NCBI GenBank assembly: GCA_017631795.1
Contig: JAGBSO010000030.1
Location: 277,461-341,460 of the forward strand
Source: Clostridia bacterium
Lineage (GTDB): Bacteria > Bacillota > Clostridia > Oscillospirales > Acutalibacteraceae
DNA: 64,000 nucleotides
Reading direction: 5' to 3'
Position numbers and translations under genes: made by a program
Part shown: positions 42,821 to 51,358 of the stretch, in pieces
Layout: each line of letters opens with the position of its first letter
Position numbering within the stretch: position 1 is the first letter of the stretch
The notes under the pieces: model-generated
Databases searched by the model: none
Told to the model about the DNA's origin: nothing
Seen by the model: the letters and a program-made list of their open reading frames with translations, nothing else

Positions 42821-44038
42821 TTGATATGTTAATGTTTCGTTTATATTGTAAACCATTTCTGCAATTTTACGGAAGGGCGTTCTGTCATAGCCGCGGTCTT
42901 TGTTGACTGAAGTATATATGACAAGCACAAATGGTTGCTCAGACATTACAATTGCACAATCATGATATCCGACTGTAGCATTTCCTCCGCTGCCTGATTT
43001 TCTCATTATTGTTACATCTTTCGGGATGCCGTTTCTTATGAGCGGCGAAGTGTTTGAATTGCTGAGGTGTTCAAAGAAAACATCCTTATGTTTACCGTTG
43101 TATTTGTATATATCGATATAGTGTTTCGCCATGTTTGACGCTGATGTTTCGCCGAATAAGTAGGAACCAAGTCTTAATGATGATCCGATTTTTGCTGCAT
43201 TTTCATTGAAATGTGACGTACCAAAATAGTCAAACAACATCTGATACGCTGTATTATCGCTGTTTCGTATTGCGTAATACATCAGTTCACTGACTGTAAA
43301 TCCCGTTCCTACTTTGAAATTGCTCAGATAATGTCCGTTCCATCGCTGACCGTTTTTAAGATAAATTTTTGTGCTAAGCGGAATGTTGTATTTCTCCATA
43401 TAATTAAGCATACTCTTGACATACGGAGCTTTTACAGTGCATTGGGTTCTGTATACACGGTCACTGTTGTACTGAATGAAATATTCATTGTTTACATCTG
43501 TAAAATAGAATGTAACAACATTTCCGAGTTGTTTGCAGTAGTTTTCAAGTGATTTGATCTGCGTGAAAACATTTTCATTTGTAATGTTTGTTGAAAATCC
43601 GTTTACGGATGAAGTGTAGTATTTTCTTTCATCGTATTTTGCAAGAAATAATGTCGGATCTGCTGATGCTGCAAGTGAACACTTTTTGGTTTTATCAAGC
43701 TTTGCAGCAATTCTTAATATCAGACGTGCATCCTGAGCATTTACAGCTTTATTGAAATTTGCATCTGCGAGAAAGCATTGTCTTTCTGTAAACAGAATTT
43801 GTCTTGAACTGAATTTCAGAACAAGTCTGCTGTCTGCAGCTGTGATGTATCCGTCATTATTTATGTCACCGATATAATATTCACCGTCAGGCAGCTTATT
43901 TGGTTTTTCCTTTTTTTCGGTAGTTGTTTCTGATTCAGAAACAGGCTCGCTTTCATACTCGTTTTCTGTTGCTGATGCAAATACAACAGATGAAAGAATT
44001 GTTAACAGTATGCAGAAAAATGCAATAATCCTTTTCAT
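42818..44038 (-). CDS. Secreted dockerin protein with class A beta-lactamase-like domain, Ser nucleophile replaced by Cys
   Basis: 406 residues. A signal peptide (1-23) and an acidic Ser/Thr/Glu linker lead to a type I dockerin of two calcium-loop repeats (DINNDGYITAAD at 58-69 and DANFNKAVNAQD at 92-103). Residues 150-400 carry the class A serine-hydrolase landmarks: C200-x-x-K203 (QCTVKAPYV), S260-D261-N262 and K347-S348-G349. The usual S-x-x-K nucleophile is Cys (codon TGC, 43441-43439). Dockerins bind cohesins of cellulosome-type scaffolds. Last gene of a minus run after mnmA (18 bases). Peptidase, lactamase or inactive binding domain cannot be separated by sequence. Confidence 0.8.
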   Translation of the reverse strand: MKRIIAFFCILLTILSSVVFASATENEYESEPVSESETTTEKKEKPNKLPDGEYYIGDINNDGYITAADSRLVLKFSSRQILFTERQCFLADANFNKAVNAQDARLILRIAAKLDKTKKCSLAASADPTLFLAKYDERKYYTSSVNGFSTNITNENVFTQIKSLENYCKQLGNVVTFYFTDVNNEYFIQYNSDRVYRTQCTVKAPYVKSMLNYMEKYNIPLSTKIYLKNGQRWNGHYLSNFKVGTGFTVSELMYYAIRNSDNTAYQMLFDYFGTSHFNENAAKIGSSLRLGSYLFGETSASNMAKHYIDIYKYNGKHKDVFFEHLSNSNTSPLIRNGIPKDVTIMRKSGSGGNATVGYHDCAIVMSEQPFVLVIYTSVNKDRGYDRTPFRKIAEMVYNINETLTYQ

Positions 44039-44056
44039 GGATTCACTTCCGTTTTC

Positions 44057-45118
44057 TTATTTTATTATTCCTCCGCCAAGAATTATGTCGTTATTATATA
44101 GCACGGCAGACTGACCTTTTGCGGGTGCTCTTTGTGGTGAATCGAACACAATTTTTATTGTGTTATTGTCAATCTGTTCAGCTGTTGCTGAAGCACCGAT
44201 ATGGTTGAATCTGATCTTTACAGTGCATTTGACCGGTACGGAAAAACTTTCAATGGCCATAAAGTTGAAATCTTCAACATAAATTTCTGACTGAAACAGA
44301 CCGTCATTATCAGAAACAGTAATTGTGTTTGATTTTATGTCTTTGTTTTTGACATAAACAGGTGTTCCCATTGCAAGTCCGAGACCTTTTCTCTGGCCGA
44401 TAGTATAATTAATCATCCCGTTATGTTTTCCGACAATATTACCGTCGTTGTCAATAAATTTTCCGTGCGGGTATTGTTTTCCCGTTGCACGACGGATGAA
44501 TGAAGAATAATCACCGTTTGAAATAAAACAGACATCCTGACTGTCTTTTTTTCTTGCATTTATAAATCCGTTATTTTCTGCAATTTCTCTTGCAGTTTCC
44601 TTTGTTATTTCAGATAATGGAAACTGTACTTTTTTTAATTGTTCCTGAGACAGGGAATAAAGAAAATAACTCTGATCTTTTTTTATATCATCGGCTTTCT
44701 TTATGTAGTATCTGCCGTTTTCTGAATTAATTTTTGCATAATGACCCGTGACAATGGTATCGCAATCGTATTTTTCAGCAACTTCATTGAGTATTTCAAA
44801 TTTTATATGCTTGTTGCACTCTACGCAGGGATTAGGTGTTCCGCCTTTTTCATAAGTTTTTATAAAATTGTCGATGACATGTTTTCTGAATTGCGCTGAA
44901 ACATCTTCAACAATAAACGGAATGCCGATTTTGTCGCAAACAGCCTTTGCATCATTTACATCATTATTGATTGCATCAGTATCAAAGCCGAAAACTTCAT
45001 CGGTTTTGTCAAACATTATGAATGTTACGCCGATGCAGTCATAGCCTTTTTCTTTCATGATATATGCAGTGACGGAGCTGTCAACTCCGCCGCTCATTGC
45101 TATCAGTGCTTTTGCCAT
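44057..45118 (-). CDS. mnmA: tRNA-specific 2-thiouridylase MnmA
   Basis: 353-residue enzyme that adenylates and thiolates U34 of Lys, Glu and Gln tRNAs. PP-loop MSGGVDSSVTAY at the start, the catalytic cysteines in NPCVECNKHIKF and SQDVCFI, and GQRKGLG later are all typical. It begins 3 bases after nadA on the same strand. Confidence 0.96.
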   Translation of the reverse strand: MAKALIAMSGGVDSSVTAYIMKEKGYDCIGVTFIMFDKTDEVFGFDTDAINNDVNDAKAVCDKIGIPFIVEDVSAQFRKHVIDNFIKTYEKGGTPNPCVECNKHIKFEILNEVAEKYDCDTIVTGHYAKINSENGRYYIKKADDIKKDQSYFLYSLSQEQLKKVQFPLSEITKETAREIAENNGFINARKKDSQDVCFISNGDYSSFIRRATGKQYPHGKFIDNDGNIVGKHNGMINYTIGQRKGLGLAMGTPVYVKNKDIKSNTITVSDNDGLFQSEIYVEDFNFMAIESFSVPVKCTVKIRFNHIGASATAEQIDNNTIKIVFDSPQRAPAKGQSAVLYNNDIILGGGIIK

Positions 45119-45121
45119 TTT

Positions 45122-46036
45122 TTATCCCAACTCAATCATTTTATTTATACATTTAACTGCCTTTTGGATGGTATCATCGGACATTGTTATTTCCTCACCG
45201 CCGACACCCATTACTGTGTTGTATACGTCCATTATTGTTGTAAGTTTCATGTCATTACAGATGAGAGACTTTGACATTGCATAGAATTTTTTATCAGGAC
45301 ACATAATCTGAAGATGCTGAACAATACTGTTTTCTGTACCGATGATAAATTCTTTTGCATCGGATTCCTTTGCAAAATTCATAATATCTGCAGTTGAGCC
45401 TGCGAAATCAGCAAGTGCTGTTACTTCCTTTTTGCATTCGGGATGAATAAGAAGAAGTGCTTCGGGGTGCTTTTTCTTAGCCTCCATTGCCTCTTCTGCA
45501 GTAATTGCTGCATGAACAGGGCATCCGCCGTTAAGCAGTTTAATATTCTTGTCTGTGCACTTTTCTGCAACATAGGAGCCTAAATTGCAATCAGGAATGA
45601 ACAGAATGTTCTTTTCAGGCATGTTATTTACAATTTTTACTGCTGATGATGATGTAACACAGACATCGCAGACAGTTTTGAGCTCTGTTGTTGTGTTTAT
45701 GTATGCCACAACAGCGTAATCTTTATATTCGTTTTCTCTGAGCTTTGTTATATAATCCTTTGAAAACTGTTCAGCCATGGGACATCCTGCAGCAGGATTT
45801 GCAAGGTATACAGTTTTTTCAGGTGAGAGAAGTTTTGCAGTTTCAGCCATAAAACGAACACCGCACATGATGAGTGTCTTGTTCGGTACCTTTGATGCCT
45901 TTACGCTGAGAGCATAAGAGTCACCTGAGAAATCTGCAACTTCAAGAATATCCTCGCTCTGATAACTGTGTGCAAGAATGCAGATGTCCTTTTCTTTTTT
46001 GAGTTTTATAATCTCATTCTGTATATCTTTTAACAT
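45122..46036 (-). CDS. nadA: Quinolinate synthase NadA
   Basis: 304-residue [4Fe-4S] enzyme that condenses iminoaspartate with dihydroxyacetone phosphate for NAD synthesis. CILAHSYQSEDILEVADFSGDS, the cluster cysteines in MCGVRFMAET, CDVCVTSS and IHPECKKEV, and NPAAGCPMAEQ are seen. ATG 46036 is preferred to 46045 because AAAGGAA is properly spaced for it only. nadB and nadC are not in the window. Confidence 0.95.
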   Translation of the reverse strand: MLKDIQNEIIKLKKEKDICILAHSYQSEDILEVADFSGDSYALSVKASKVPNKTLIMCGVRFMAETAKLLSPEKTVYLANPAAGCPMAEQFSKDYITKLRENEYKDYAVVAYINTTTELKTVCDVCVTSSSAVKIVNNMPEKNILFIPDCNLGSYVAEKCTDKNIKLLNGGCPVHAAITAEEAMEAKKKHPEALLLIHPECKKEVTALADFAGSTADIMNFAKESDAKEFIIGTENSIVQHLQIMCPDKKFYAMSKSLICNDMKLTTIMDVYNTVMGVGGEEITMSDDTIQKAVKCINKMIELG

Positions 46037-46061
46037 AAAAATCATTTCCTTTCACGGATAA

Positions 46062-47042
46062 TTAATCATTATAATCTTCGAGTGATCTGAATTCATATCC
46101 CATATCTCTTGCTGTGTCAATAATGTCACCGAGAGCATTAGCATTGTCGGATGAAACAGCATGCAGAAGGATAACTGCGCCGGGGTGAATTCTTGATATT
46201 ACAGTATCGTGTGCATACTGAGCACCTTTCTGATTGTTTATATCCCAGTCAGCATAAGCAAGTGACCAGAAAACACTTGTATAACCGAGTGAGCCTACAA
46301 GATCAAGTGCACAGTCTGAATATTCACCTTTCGGAAAACGGAAATAAGGTGAAGAGTATCCGAAATTTGTTCTGATGTAGTCATCAAAAGCTTTTATTTC
46401 CTTCATCATTTCGGTTCTTGACAGTTCATCCATTGAAGGATGACTTTCTGTATGATTACCGACAATATGACCTTCATTGATCATTCTGGCAATTGATTCG
46501 GGGTCTGATTCCATTTCATCAACTGTGCAGAAGAATGCTGCAGGAACATTTTTTTCTTTGAGTGTATCAAGAATCATACCGGTATATCCGTTGTCGTAAC
46601 CGACATCAAATGTGAGATAAATAACTTTTTCTTCTGACTTGTTGTCGAGAGTCAATGCTTTGAAGTTTCCTTCTTCAAAATGTTTCTGACTGTTTACTGA
46701 AATATCATTCGGAGTTTCATCTTTTGCAACACCGTATGAATGTGCGATTTTTTCGGTGGAAAGTCCGTTTTTGTTTTCGGGATCATTTACAGTGAAATCA
46801 ATAAGATCGAGCGGTTCAAGGCCTGTAAGAGTTTTATCTGTTCCTGTATTCTTTCCGTATTCGGATATTTCGGATTTTACAGGTTGTTCAGAGCTTTCTT
46901 CTTCAGATACAGTAGATACTTCCGTTGTTCTGATATCTGTTTCTTCTTCGGAATTGTACGAAACATTACTGTCATTATCATGGCATCCTGAGAAAGAAAA
47001 ACAGGTTGCTATAAACAGTATTATACTTATAATTTTCTTCAC
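46062..47042 (-). CDS. PdaA-like polysaccharide deacetylase lipoprotein
   Basis: 326-residue exported lipoprotein, lipobox FSGC with lipidated C20, an acidic linker, then a NodB domain: TFDVGYDNGYT (D146), HTESHPSMDEL with the two metal histidines, RFPKGEY and a late LLHAVS. The second Asp of the NodB TFDDG motif is Val here; PdaA, the spore-cortex muramic-delta-lactam enzyme, also lacks it (TFDNG). The upstream SYGVAKDETPN block also resembles PdaA. Starts at GTG 47042 with AAAGGTG. First gene of a run with nadA, mnmA and the dockerin hydrolase. Confidence 0.82.
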   Translation of the reverse strand: MKKIISIILFIATCFSFSGCHDNDSNVSYNSEEETDIRTTEVSTVSEEESSEQPVKSEISEYGKNTGTDKTLTGLEPLDLIDFTVNDPENKNGLSTEKIAHSYGVAKDETPNDISVNSQKHFEEGNFKALTLDNKSEEKVIYLTFDVGYDNGYTGMILDTLKEKNVPAAFFCTVDEMESDPESIARMINEGHIVGNHTESHPSMDELSRTEMMKEIKAFDDYIRTNFGYSSPYFRFPKGEYSDCALDLVGSLGYTSVFWSLAYADWDINNQKGAQYAHDTVISRIHPGAVILLHAVSSDNANALGDIIDTARDMGYEFRSLEDYND

Positions 47043-47059
47043 ACTACATCACCTTTTAT

Positions 47060-47087
47060 ATGATATCACATTTTTTAAAAAAGTAAA
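47060..47087 (-). promoter_or_regulatory. Probable promoter of the pdaA-like/nadA/mnmA run
   Basis: Minus strand TTTACT (47087-47082), 16-base spacer, TATCAT (47065-47060). Confidence 0.5.
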
Positions 47088-47091
47088 TATG

Positions 47092-47113
47092 TACAGACAG
47101 ATATTTCTGCCTG
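47092..47113 (-). terminator. Weak terminator after the small membrane protein
   Basis: On the minus strand a stem of CAGGCAGA / TCTGTCTG with wobble pairs, followed by a broken T-run. It separates the small protein from the pdaA-like gene. Confidence 0.4.
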
Positions 47114-47132
47114 TTTTACATTAAAACATGTA

Positions 47133-47318
47133 TTACATCATACCCTGAATGCTGTCAAGCACATTGTTGATTGTTTTCATTGTCTTGTTGGCAGTCTTTT
47201 TGATTTGCTTTTTGGTTGAGTTGTTGTTCATCATTGCAGAGCCTATCATTGCTGCTGCACCACCCACAGCCATAATAGTACCGACAGTTTTTGTAATGTT
47301 CATTGTTTTTTTGTTCAT
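47133..47318 (-). CDS. Small single-helix membrane protein
   Basis: 61 residues. A basic start (MNKKTMNITKT) precedes a Gly/Ala-rich helix (IMAVGGAAAMIGSAMM, about 15-30), then a Lys/Asn-rich, probably cytoplasmic or amphipathic tail. Similar to the clostridial YtxH-like small proteins but too short to name. ATG 47318 has AAAGGATG upstream; further in-frame codons toward 47393 lack a ribosome site. Function unknown. Confidence 0.65.
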   Translation of the reverse strand: MNKKTMNITKTVGTIMAVGGAAAMIGSAMMNNNSTKKQIKKTANKTMKTINNVLDSIQGMM

Positions 47319-47387
47319 TGTTATCATCCTTTCAAAATACTGTATGATTATCTTGTGCCTATAAATTAAAAATATCCGTTCTATCTG

Positions 47388-47416
47388 TTGCAAATGAATA
47401 AAAATAATGGTATGAT
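47388..47416 (+). promoter_or_regulatory. Promoter of gtrA-yhaM-prmA
   Basis: TTGCAA (47388-47393), 17-base spacer, TATGAT (47411-47416). Confidence 0.6.
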
Positions 47417-47446
47417 AATATAAAATATTCTGGGAGATTGTGTGTT

Positions 47447-48013
47447 TTGAAAAAAATTTACGATAAAATATTTTCTTTAAGTTTGTTTAAAAAGTTTTTA
47501 ACTGTTCCCGTACTCGGAAAATTGTTGACTTATGAAGTTTTGTCATATCTGTTTTTCGGTGTAATGACAACTGTTGTAAACTTTGCAGTATTTTATGTTT
47601 CAGATAAAATTATGGGCAACGGCAGTCTTGCAGAGTTTTCTGTATTCGGACATTTGTTCAGAATAACTTTTGAAGATATATCAACTTTCATAGCCTGGGT
47701 AATTGCTGTATTGTTTGCTTATATCACAAATAAGTTATGGGTGTTTGAAAGCAAAAACACAGGGTTGCGGGTGATTTTAAAGGAAATAATTTCATTTTTC
47801 GGAGCAAGAATTGTTTCATTTGCAGTTTTTGAGTCATTCGGATTTATGTTAGTCAGAAATATCTTTATAAATCTTGGTATTTTTGAATCTGAAGATGCAA
47901 ATAAATGGATAGCAAAAATCCTTATGTCCGTTCTTGTTGTAATTTTCAATTATGTTATGAGTAAACTTGTGATTTTCAGAAAAAAGAATGTAACAGCTGA
48001 GGGGGATAAATGA
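47447..48013 (+). CDS. GtrA-family membrane protein
   Basis: 188-residue protein with four membrane helices, the GtrA fold involved in moving or flipping undecaprenyl-linked sugars. The first helix motif LSYLFFGVMTTVVNFAVFYV and the later FAYITNKLWVFES are typical. Start codon appears to be TTG 47447 because GGGAG (47432-47436) is 10 bases upstream; TTG 47438 is too close. Followed by yhaM with a 4-base overlap. Confidence 0.82.
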   Translation: MKKIYDKIFSLSLFKKFLTVPVLGKLLTYEVLSYLFFGVMTTVVNFAVFYVSDKIMGNGSLAEFSVFGHLFRITFEDISTFIAWVIAVLFAYITNKLWVFESKNTGLRVILKEIISFFGARIVSFAVFESFGFMLVRNIFINLGIFESEDANKWIAKILMSVLVVIFNYVMSKLVIFRKKNVTAEGDK

Positions 48014-48981
48014 TGAATTTAAAAGAAATTGACGGTAACGGTACCGTTGAAGGGTTTGTGCTTGTAAAAAACTGTGATAAAAAGACTGCTAAAAACGGAT
48101 CAATTTTTCTTGATCTGCATCTTGCTGATAAAAGCGGAGAAATTAATGCAAAAATGTGGGATTTCCGTGAAGGAGCATTTCTTCCCGAAGCTAACAGTAT
48201 TGTAAAAGTCAGAGGTGTTATATCAGAATATAACGGAACACCTCAGCTTCGTGTGGACAGAATCAGAGCTAAGTGGGATAATGATAATGTCGATATGTCT
48301 GATATTATTCCGTCAGCGGATTATACTGGTGTCTATATGATGCAGTCTATCCGTGATAAAGTTGATGCATTCAGAACAGAACCCCTTAAAAAATTGGTTA
48401 ATGCCGTTCTTGATGAATACGGCGACAGAATGATTGATTGTCCCGCTGCATTCAGACTTCATCATGCAATAAGAGGTGGTTTGCTTATGCACACTCTTTC
48501 TATTGTGAAACTTTGTGAGTGTGTAGCGTCAATATATCCTGCTGTTGACCGTGAATTGCTCATTTCAGGTGCAATTCTTCACGATGTATGCAAAACTGAT
48601 GAATTTGTAATATCACAGTCAGGACTTGTTGACGGTTATACTGCCGAAGGTACACTTGTAGGACATCTTGTAATGGGTGCTATGATGATTGACCGTATTG
48701 CAAGAGAAAATGATATAGATAAAGATACAGCTATGCTGCTTGAACATATGCTTATTTCTCATCACGGTGAGCCTGAATTCGGTGCTGCAACAAGACCACT
48801 GTTTCTTGAAGCAGAAATCTTATCTGAGCTCGACTCTCTTGATGCCAACATATATGAAATTGAAAGTTGTCTTGCAGATGTTTCACCCCGAGAATTCAGC
48901 AATCGTCAGTGGGCGCTGCATGACAGAAAATTCTATAACCACGGCAGAAAAGCTCCTGAAACAAAAGTAAATCTTGATTGA
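48010..48981 (+). CDS. yhaM: 3'-5' exoribonuclease YhaM family protein (OB-fold plus HD domain)
   Basis: 323 residues. An N-terminal OB-fold nucleic-acid-binding domain (about 10-95, with GTPQLRVDRI) is followed by an HD hydrolase: HHAIRGGLLMHTLSIVKL, LHDVCKTDE and the later LISHHGEPEFG. This order is that of YhaM/CBF1, which trims RNA and single-stranded DNA from the 3' end. Start may be ATG 48010 or 48013; GGGGG lies upstream inside gtrA. Confidence 0.9.
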   Translation: MMNLKEIDGNGTVEGFVLVKNCDKKTAKNGSIFLDLHLADKSGEINAKMWDFREGAFLPEANSIVKVRGVISEYNGTPQLRVDRIRAKWDNDNVDMSDIIPSADYTGVYMMQSIRDKVDAFRTEPLKKLVNAVLDEYGDRMIDCPAAFRLHHAIRGGLLMHTLSIVKLCECVASIYPAVDRELLISGAILHDVCKTDEFVISQSGLVDGYTAEGTLVGHLVMGAMMIDRIARENDIDKDTAMLLEHMLISHHGEPEFGAATRPLFLEAEILSELDSLDANIYEIESCLADVSPREFSNRQWALHDRKFYNHGRKAPETKVNLD

Positions 48982-48995
48982 ATAGAGGTATAAAA

Positions 48996-49919
48996 ATGGA
49001 TTGGACCGAAATTAAAGTAACCGTACCTGTTGAGCGTGTTGATGAAGCAGGTGCGATTGTATCAATGACTGTACCTTACGGTATTTATATTGAAGACTAT
49101 TCTGATATGGAAGATGCTGTGCTTGAGATTGCACATATAGATCTTATTGATGAGGACCTTCTTGCAAGAGACAGATCAAAAGGTATTGTTCATGTGTACA
49201 TTTCTCCCGAAGAAAATCCCAATGAAGCTGTTTCATTTATTAAGGACAGACTGATTGCAGAAAATATCCCTTATGAAATAGACAGTATTCTCTGTAAAAA
49301 TTCTGATTGGGAAAACAACTGGAAAAAATACTTCAAACCGATGCCTGTGGGCGAAAGACTTCTTATTCAGCCTATATGGAAAGATAAAGTTGAAGCAGGC
49401 GACAGAGTAGTGCTCAATCTTGAACCCGGTCTTGCTTTCGGCTCCGGTACACACGAAACCACAAGACTTTGTCTTGAAGCGATTGAAAAGCACATAACTC
49501 CCGGCTGTAAAATGCTTGATATCGGATGTGGCAGCGGAATTTTGTCAATTGCATCACTTCTTCTCGGTGCAGATGAAGCAACCGGTGTTGATATAGATAA
49601 ACTTGCTGTTAAAACTGCAATGGAAAATGCAAACAGAAACGGTTTTGACGAATCAAGATATACTCTTTATCACGGTAATCTTACCGATAAAGTTCACGGC
49701 AAATTTGATGTTATTGCAGCTAACATTGTTGCCGATGCAATTATAATGCTTTCAAAAGGCGTTGACGAATTCATGACTGATGACAGTGTATACATTGTTT
49801 CAGGTATTATCGATATGCGTGAAGCAGAAGTTGTTTCAGCTCTTGATGAGTATGGTTTCAGAATAACAGCTCGTCATGAAGAGGGCGGTTGGCTCTGCTT
49901 TGAATGTAAAAAGAAGTAA
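48996..49919 (+). CDS. prmA: Ribosomal protein L11 methyltransferase
   Basis: 307-residue SAM enzyme that trimethylates L11. MDWTEIKVTVPVE start, NWKKYFKPMPVGERLLIQPIW and LNLEPGLAFGSGTHETTRLCLEAI are diagnostic, followed by the SAM-binding LDIGCGSGILSIA. ATG 48996 is preceded by AGAGGT; an in-frame ATG at 48978 overlaps yhaM and is rejected. Confidence 0.96.
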   Translation: MDWTEIKVTVPVERVDEAGAIVSMTVPYGIYIEDYSDMEDAVLEIAHIDLIDEDLLARDRSKGIVHVYISPEENPNEAVSFIKDRLIAENIPYEIDSILCKNSDWENNWKKYFKPMPVGERLLIQPIWKDKVEAGDRVVLNLEPGLAFGSGTHETTRLCLEAIEKHITPGCKMLDIGCGSGILSIASLLLGADEATGVDIDKLAVKTAMENANRNGFDESRYTLYHGNLTDKVHGKFDVIAANIVADAIIMLSKGVDEFMTDDSVYIVSGIIDMREAEVVSALDEYGFRITARHEEGGWLCFECKKK

Positions 49920-49933
49920 TATATTTAAACATT

Positions 49934-49966
49934 AATCGACAGCAATTTATGTTGTCGATTTTTTTT
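49934..49966 (+). terminator. Terminator of prmA
   Basis: Stem AATCGACA / TGTCGATT (49934-49941 and 49953-49960), then a T-run. Confidence 0.85.
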
Positions 49967-50073
49967 GAAAAAATTTTAAGTCAAGCATTTTCGTTCAATT
50001 AAAAAATTCCGATAATAAACCGAGTTTTAAATGGCACATTATTTGTGAGTGTTAAATTCGACGGAGGTGCTTT

Positions 50074-51270
50074 ATGGGAAAAATTGTTAAAAAATCATAT
50101 TTTTTGCTTTTGGCTTTGTGTTTGGTTGTCTTTCTTTTTATAATTGCGGGTAATTTATGTATTCCCGACGAAGTGGTGTTTTATGATAATCAACCTACAG
50201 TAAAAATTCATAAGGTTTTTTATGCTGAAAGAGATAACAGTGATGCTGTAACTGTTTCAACGGTAGAAAACAGTAAATCAAAAGCGCATGTTTCTTTATT
50301 GGGAATTATTCCGGTATCGGAAATTAATGCAACAGAATCAGCAAGGAAATACGTTTATGCAGGCGGCAGTCTTGTAGGTATCAGATTGTATACAGAAGGT
50401 ATTCTGGTAGTTGGAACTGATGATGTTGTAACATCTGAAGGAACGGTTTCTCCCGCAGAAGAATGCGGTATAATGCAGGGCGATATTATAACAGAAGTTA
50501 ATGATGAAATAGTCACCTCTGTTTCTGATTTCAGCAACAGGGTTACAGCCTCAGACGGAGAAAATATAAGTGTCACAGTTAAAAGGGGTGATGAAACATT
50601 CTACTATTCATTAAAGCCCGCATATTCTGAATCTGAAAATAAATACAGATGCGGCTTGTGGTTGCGCGACAGTACAGCAGGTATCGGAACACTGACCTTT
50701 GCAGATCCGCAGACAAAAACTCTTGCCACATTGGGACATGCAATATGTGACACTGAAACACAGGCTGTTCTTCCTGTCGGTGAAGGCGATATATTAGGGG
50801 CAAGTTTTGAAGGATGTATTCCCGGACAGAAAGGATCTACCGGGCAGATAAAAGGTTGTTTTACAAGTGATATTTTAGGATCTCTTGCAGATAATAACGA
50901 ATTTGGTGTATACGGAACTTATTCATCTGCTTCATTTGAAACGGGAGAGTTATATCCTGTTGCATCACAGACAGAAACAGAAACAGGCTCTGCACAGATT
51001 ATTTCAACCGTATCAGCTGACGGAGCTCAGTTTTATGATATAGAAATTGAAAAAATCACTTACAGTAAGGAAAAGATGTCCAGATCAATGGTAATAAAAG
51101 TTACAGATCAGGATCTTTTAAATACAACAGGCGGAATAATTCAGGGTATGAGCGGAAGTCCCATAATCCAGAACGGAATGATTGTAGGTGCGGTAACGCA
51201 CGTTTTTCTTAATGATCCGACAAGAGGGTATGGTGTATTTATTGAAAACATGCTCGATGCTGCCGGATAA
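50074..51270 (+). CDS. spoIVB: SpoIVB peptidase (stage IV sporulation)
   Basis: 398-residue secreted serine peptidase that triggers pro-sigma-K processing in the mother cell. One N-terminal membrane segment (8-27), a PDZ domain (about 125-180, SPAEECGIMQGDIITEVNDE) and an S55 domain with LGHAIC (H222) and GMSGSPIIQ (359-367). AGGTGC after GGAGG precedes the ATG. In most spore-formers spo0A follows this gene directly; here a VanX-type dipeptidase does, and spo0A is about 36 kb upstream. Confidence 0.93.
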   Translation: MGKIVKKSYFLLLALCLVVFLFIIAGNLCIPDEVVFYDNQPTVKIHKVFYAERDNSDAVTVSTVENSKSKAHVSLLGIIPVSEINATESARKYVYAGGSLVGIRLYTEGILVVGTDDVVTSEGTVSPAEECGIMQGDIITEVNDEIVTSVSDFSNRVTASDGENISVTVKRGDETFYYSLKPAYSESENKYRCGLWLRDSTAGIGTLTFADPQTKTLATLGHAICDTETQAVLPVGEGDILGASFEGCIPGQKGSTGQIKGCFTSDILGSLADNNEFGVYGTYSSASFETGELYPVASQTETETGSAQIISTVSADGAQFYDIEIEKITYSKEKMSRSMVIKVTDQDLLNTTGGIIQGMSGSPIIQNGMIVGAVTHVFLNDPTRGYGVFIENMLDAAG

Positions 51271-51278
51271 ACGAGCTG

Positions 51279-51306
51279 ACAGGGGCTTTTGCCCTTGTTT
51301 TTTCTT
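51279..51306 (+). terminator. Terminator of spoIVB
   Basis: Stem ACAGGGGC / GCCCTTGT (51279-51286 and 51291-51298) with one wobble pair and a following T-run. Confidence 0.8.
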
Positions 51307-51358
51307 TGCTTTTGTGATACAATCATATAAATAAAACCTGATTCAGGAAGGCGAAATA

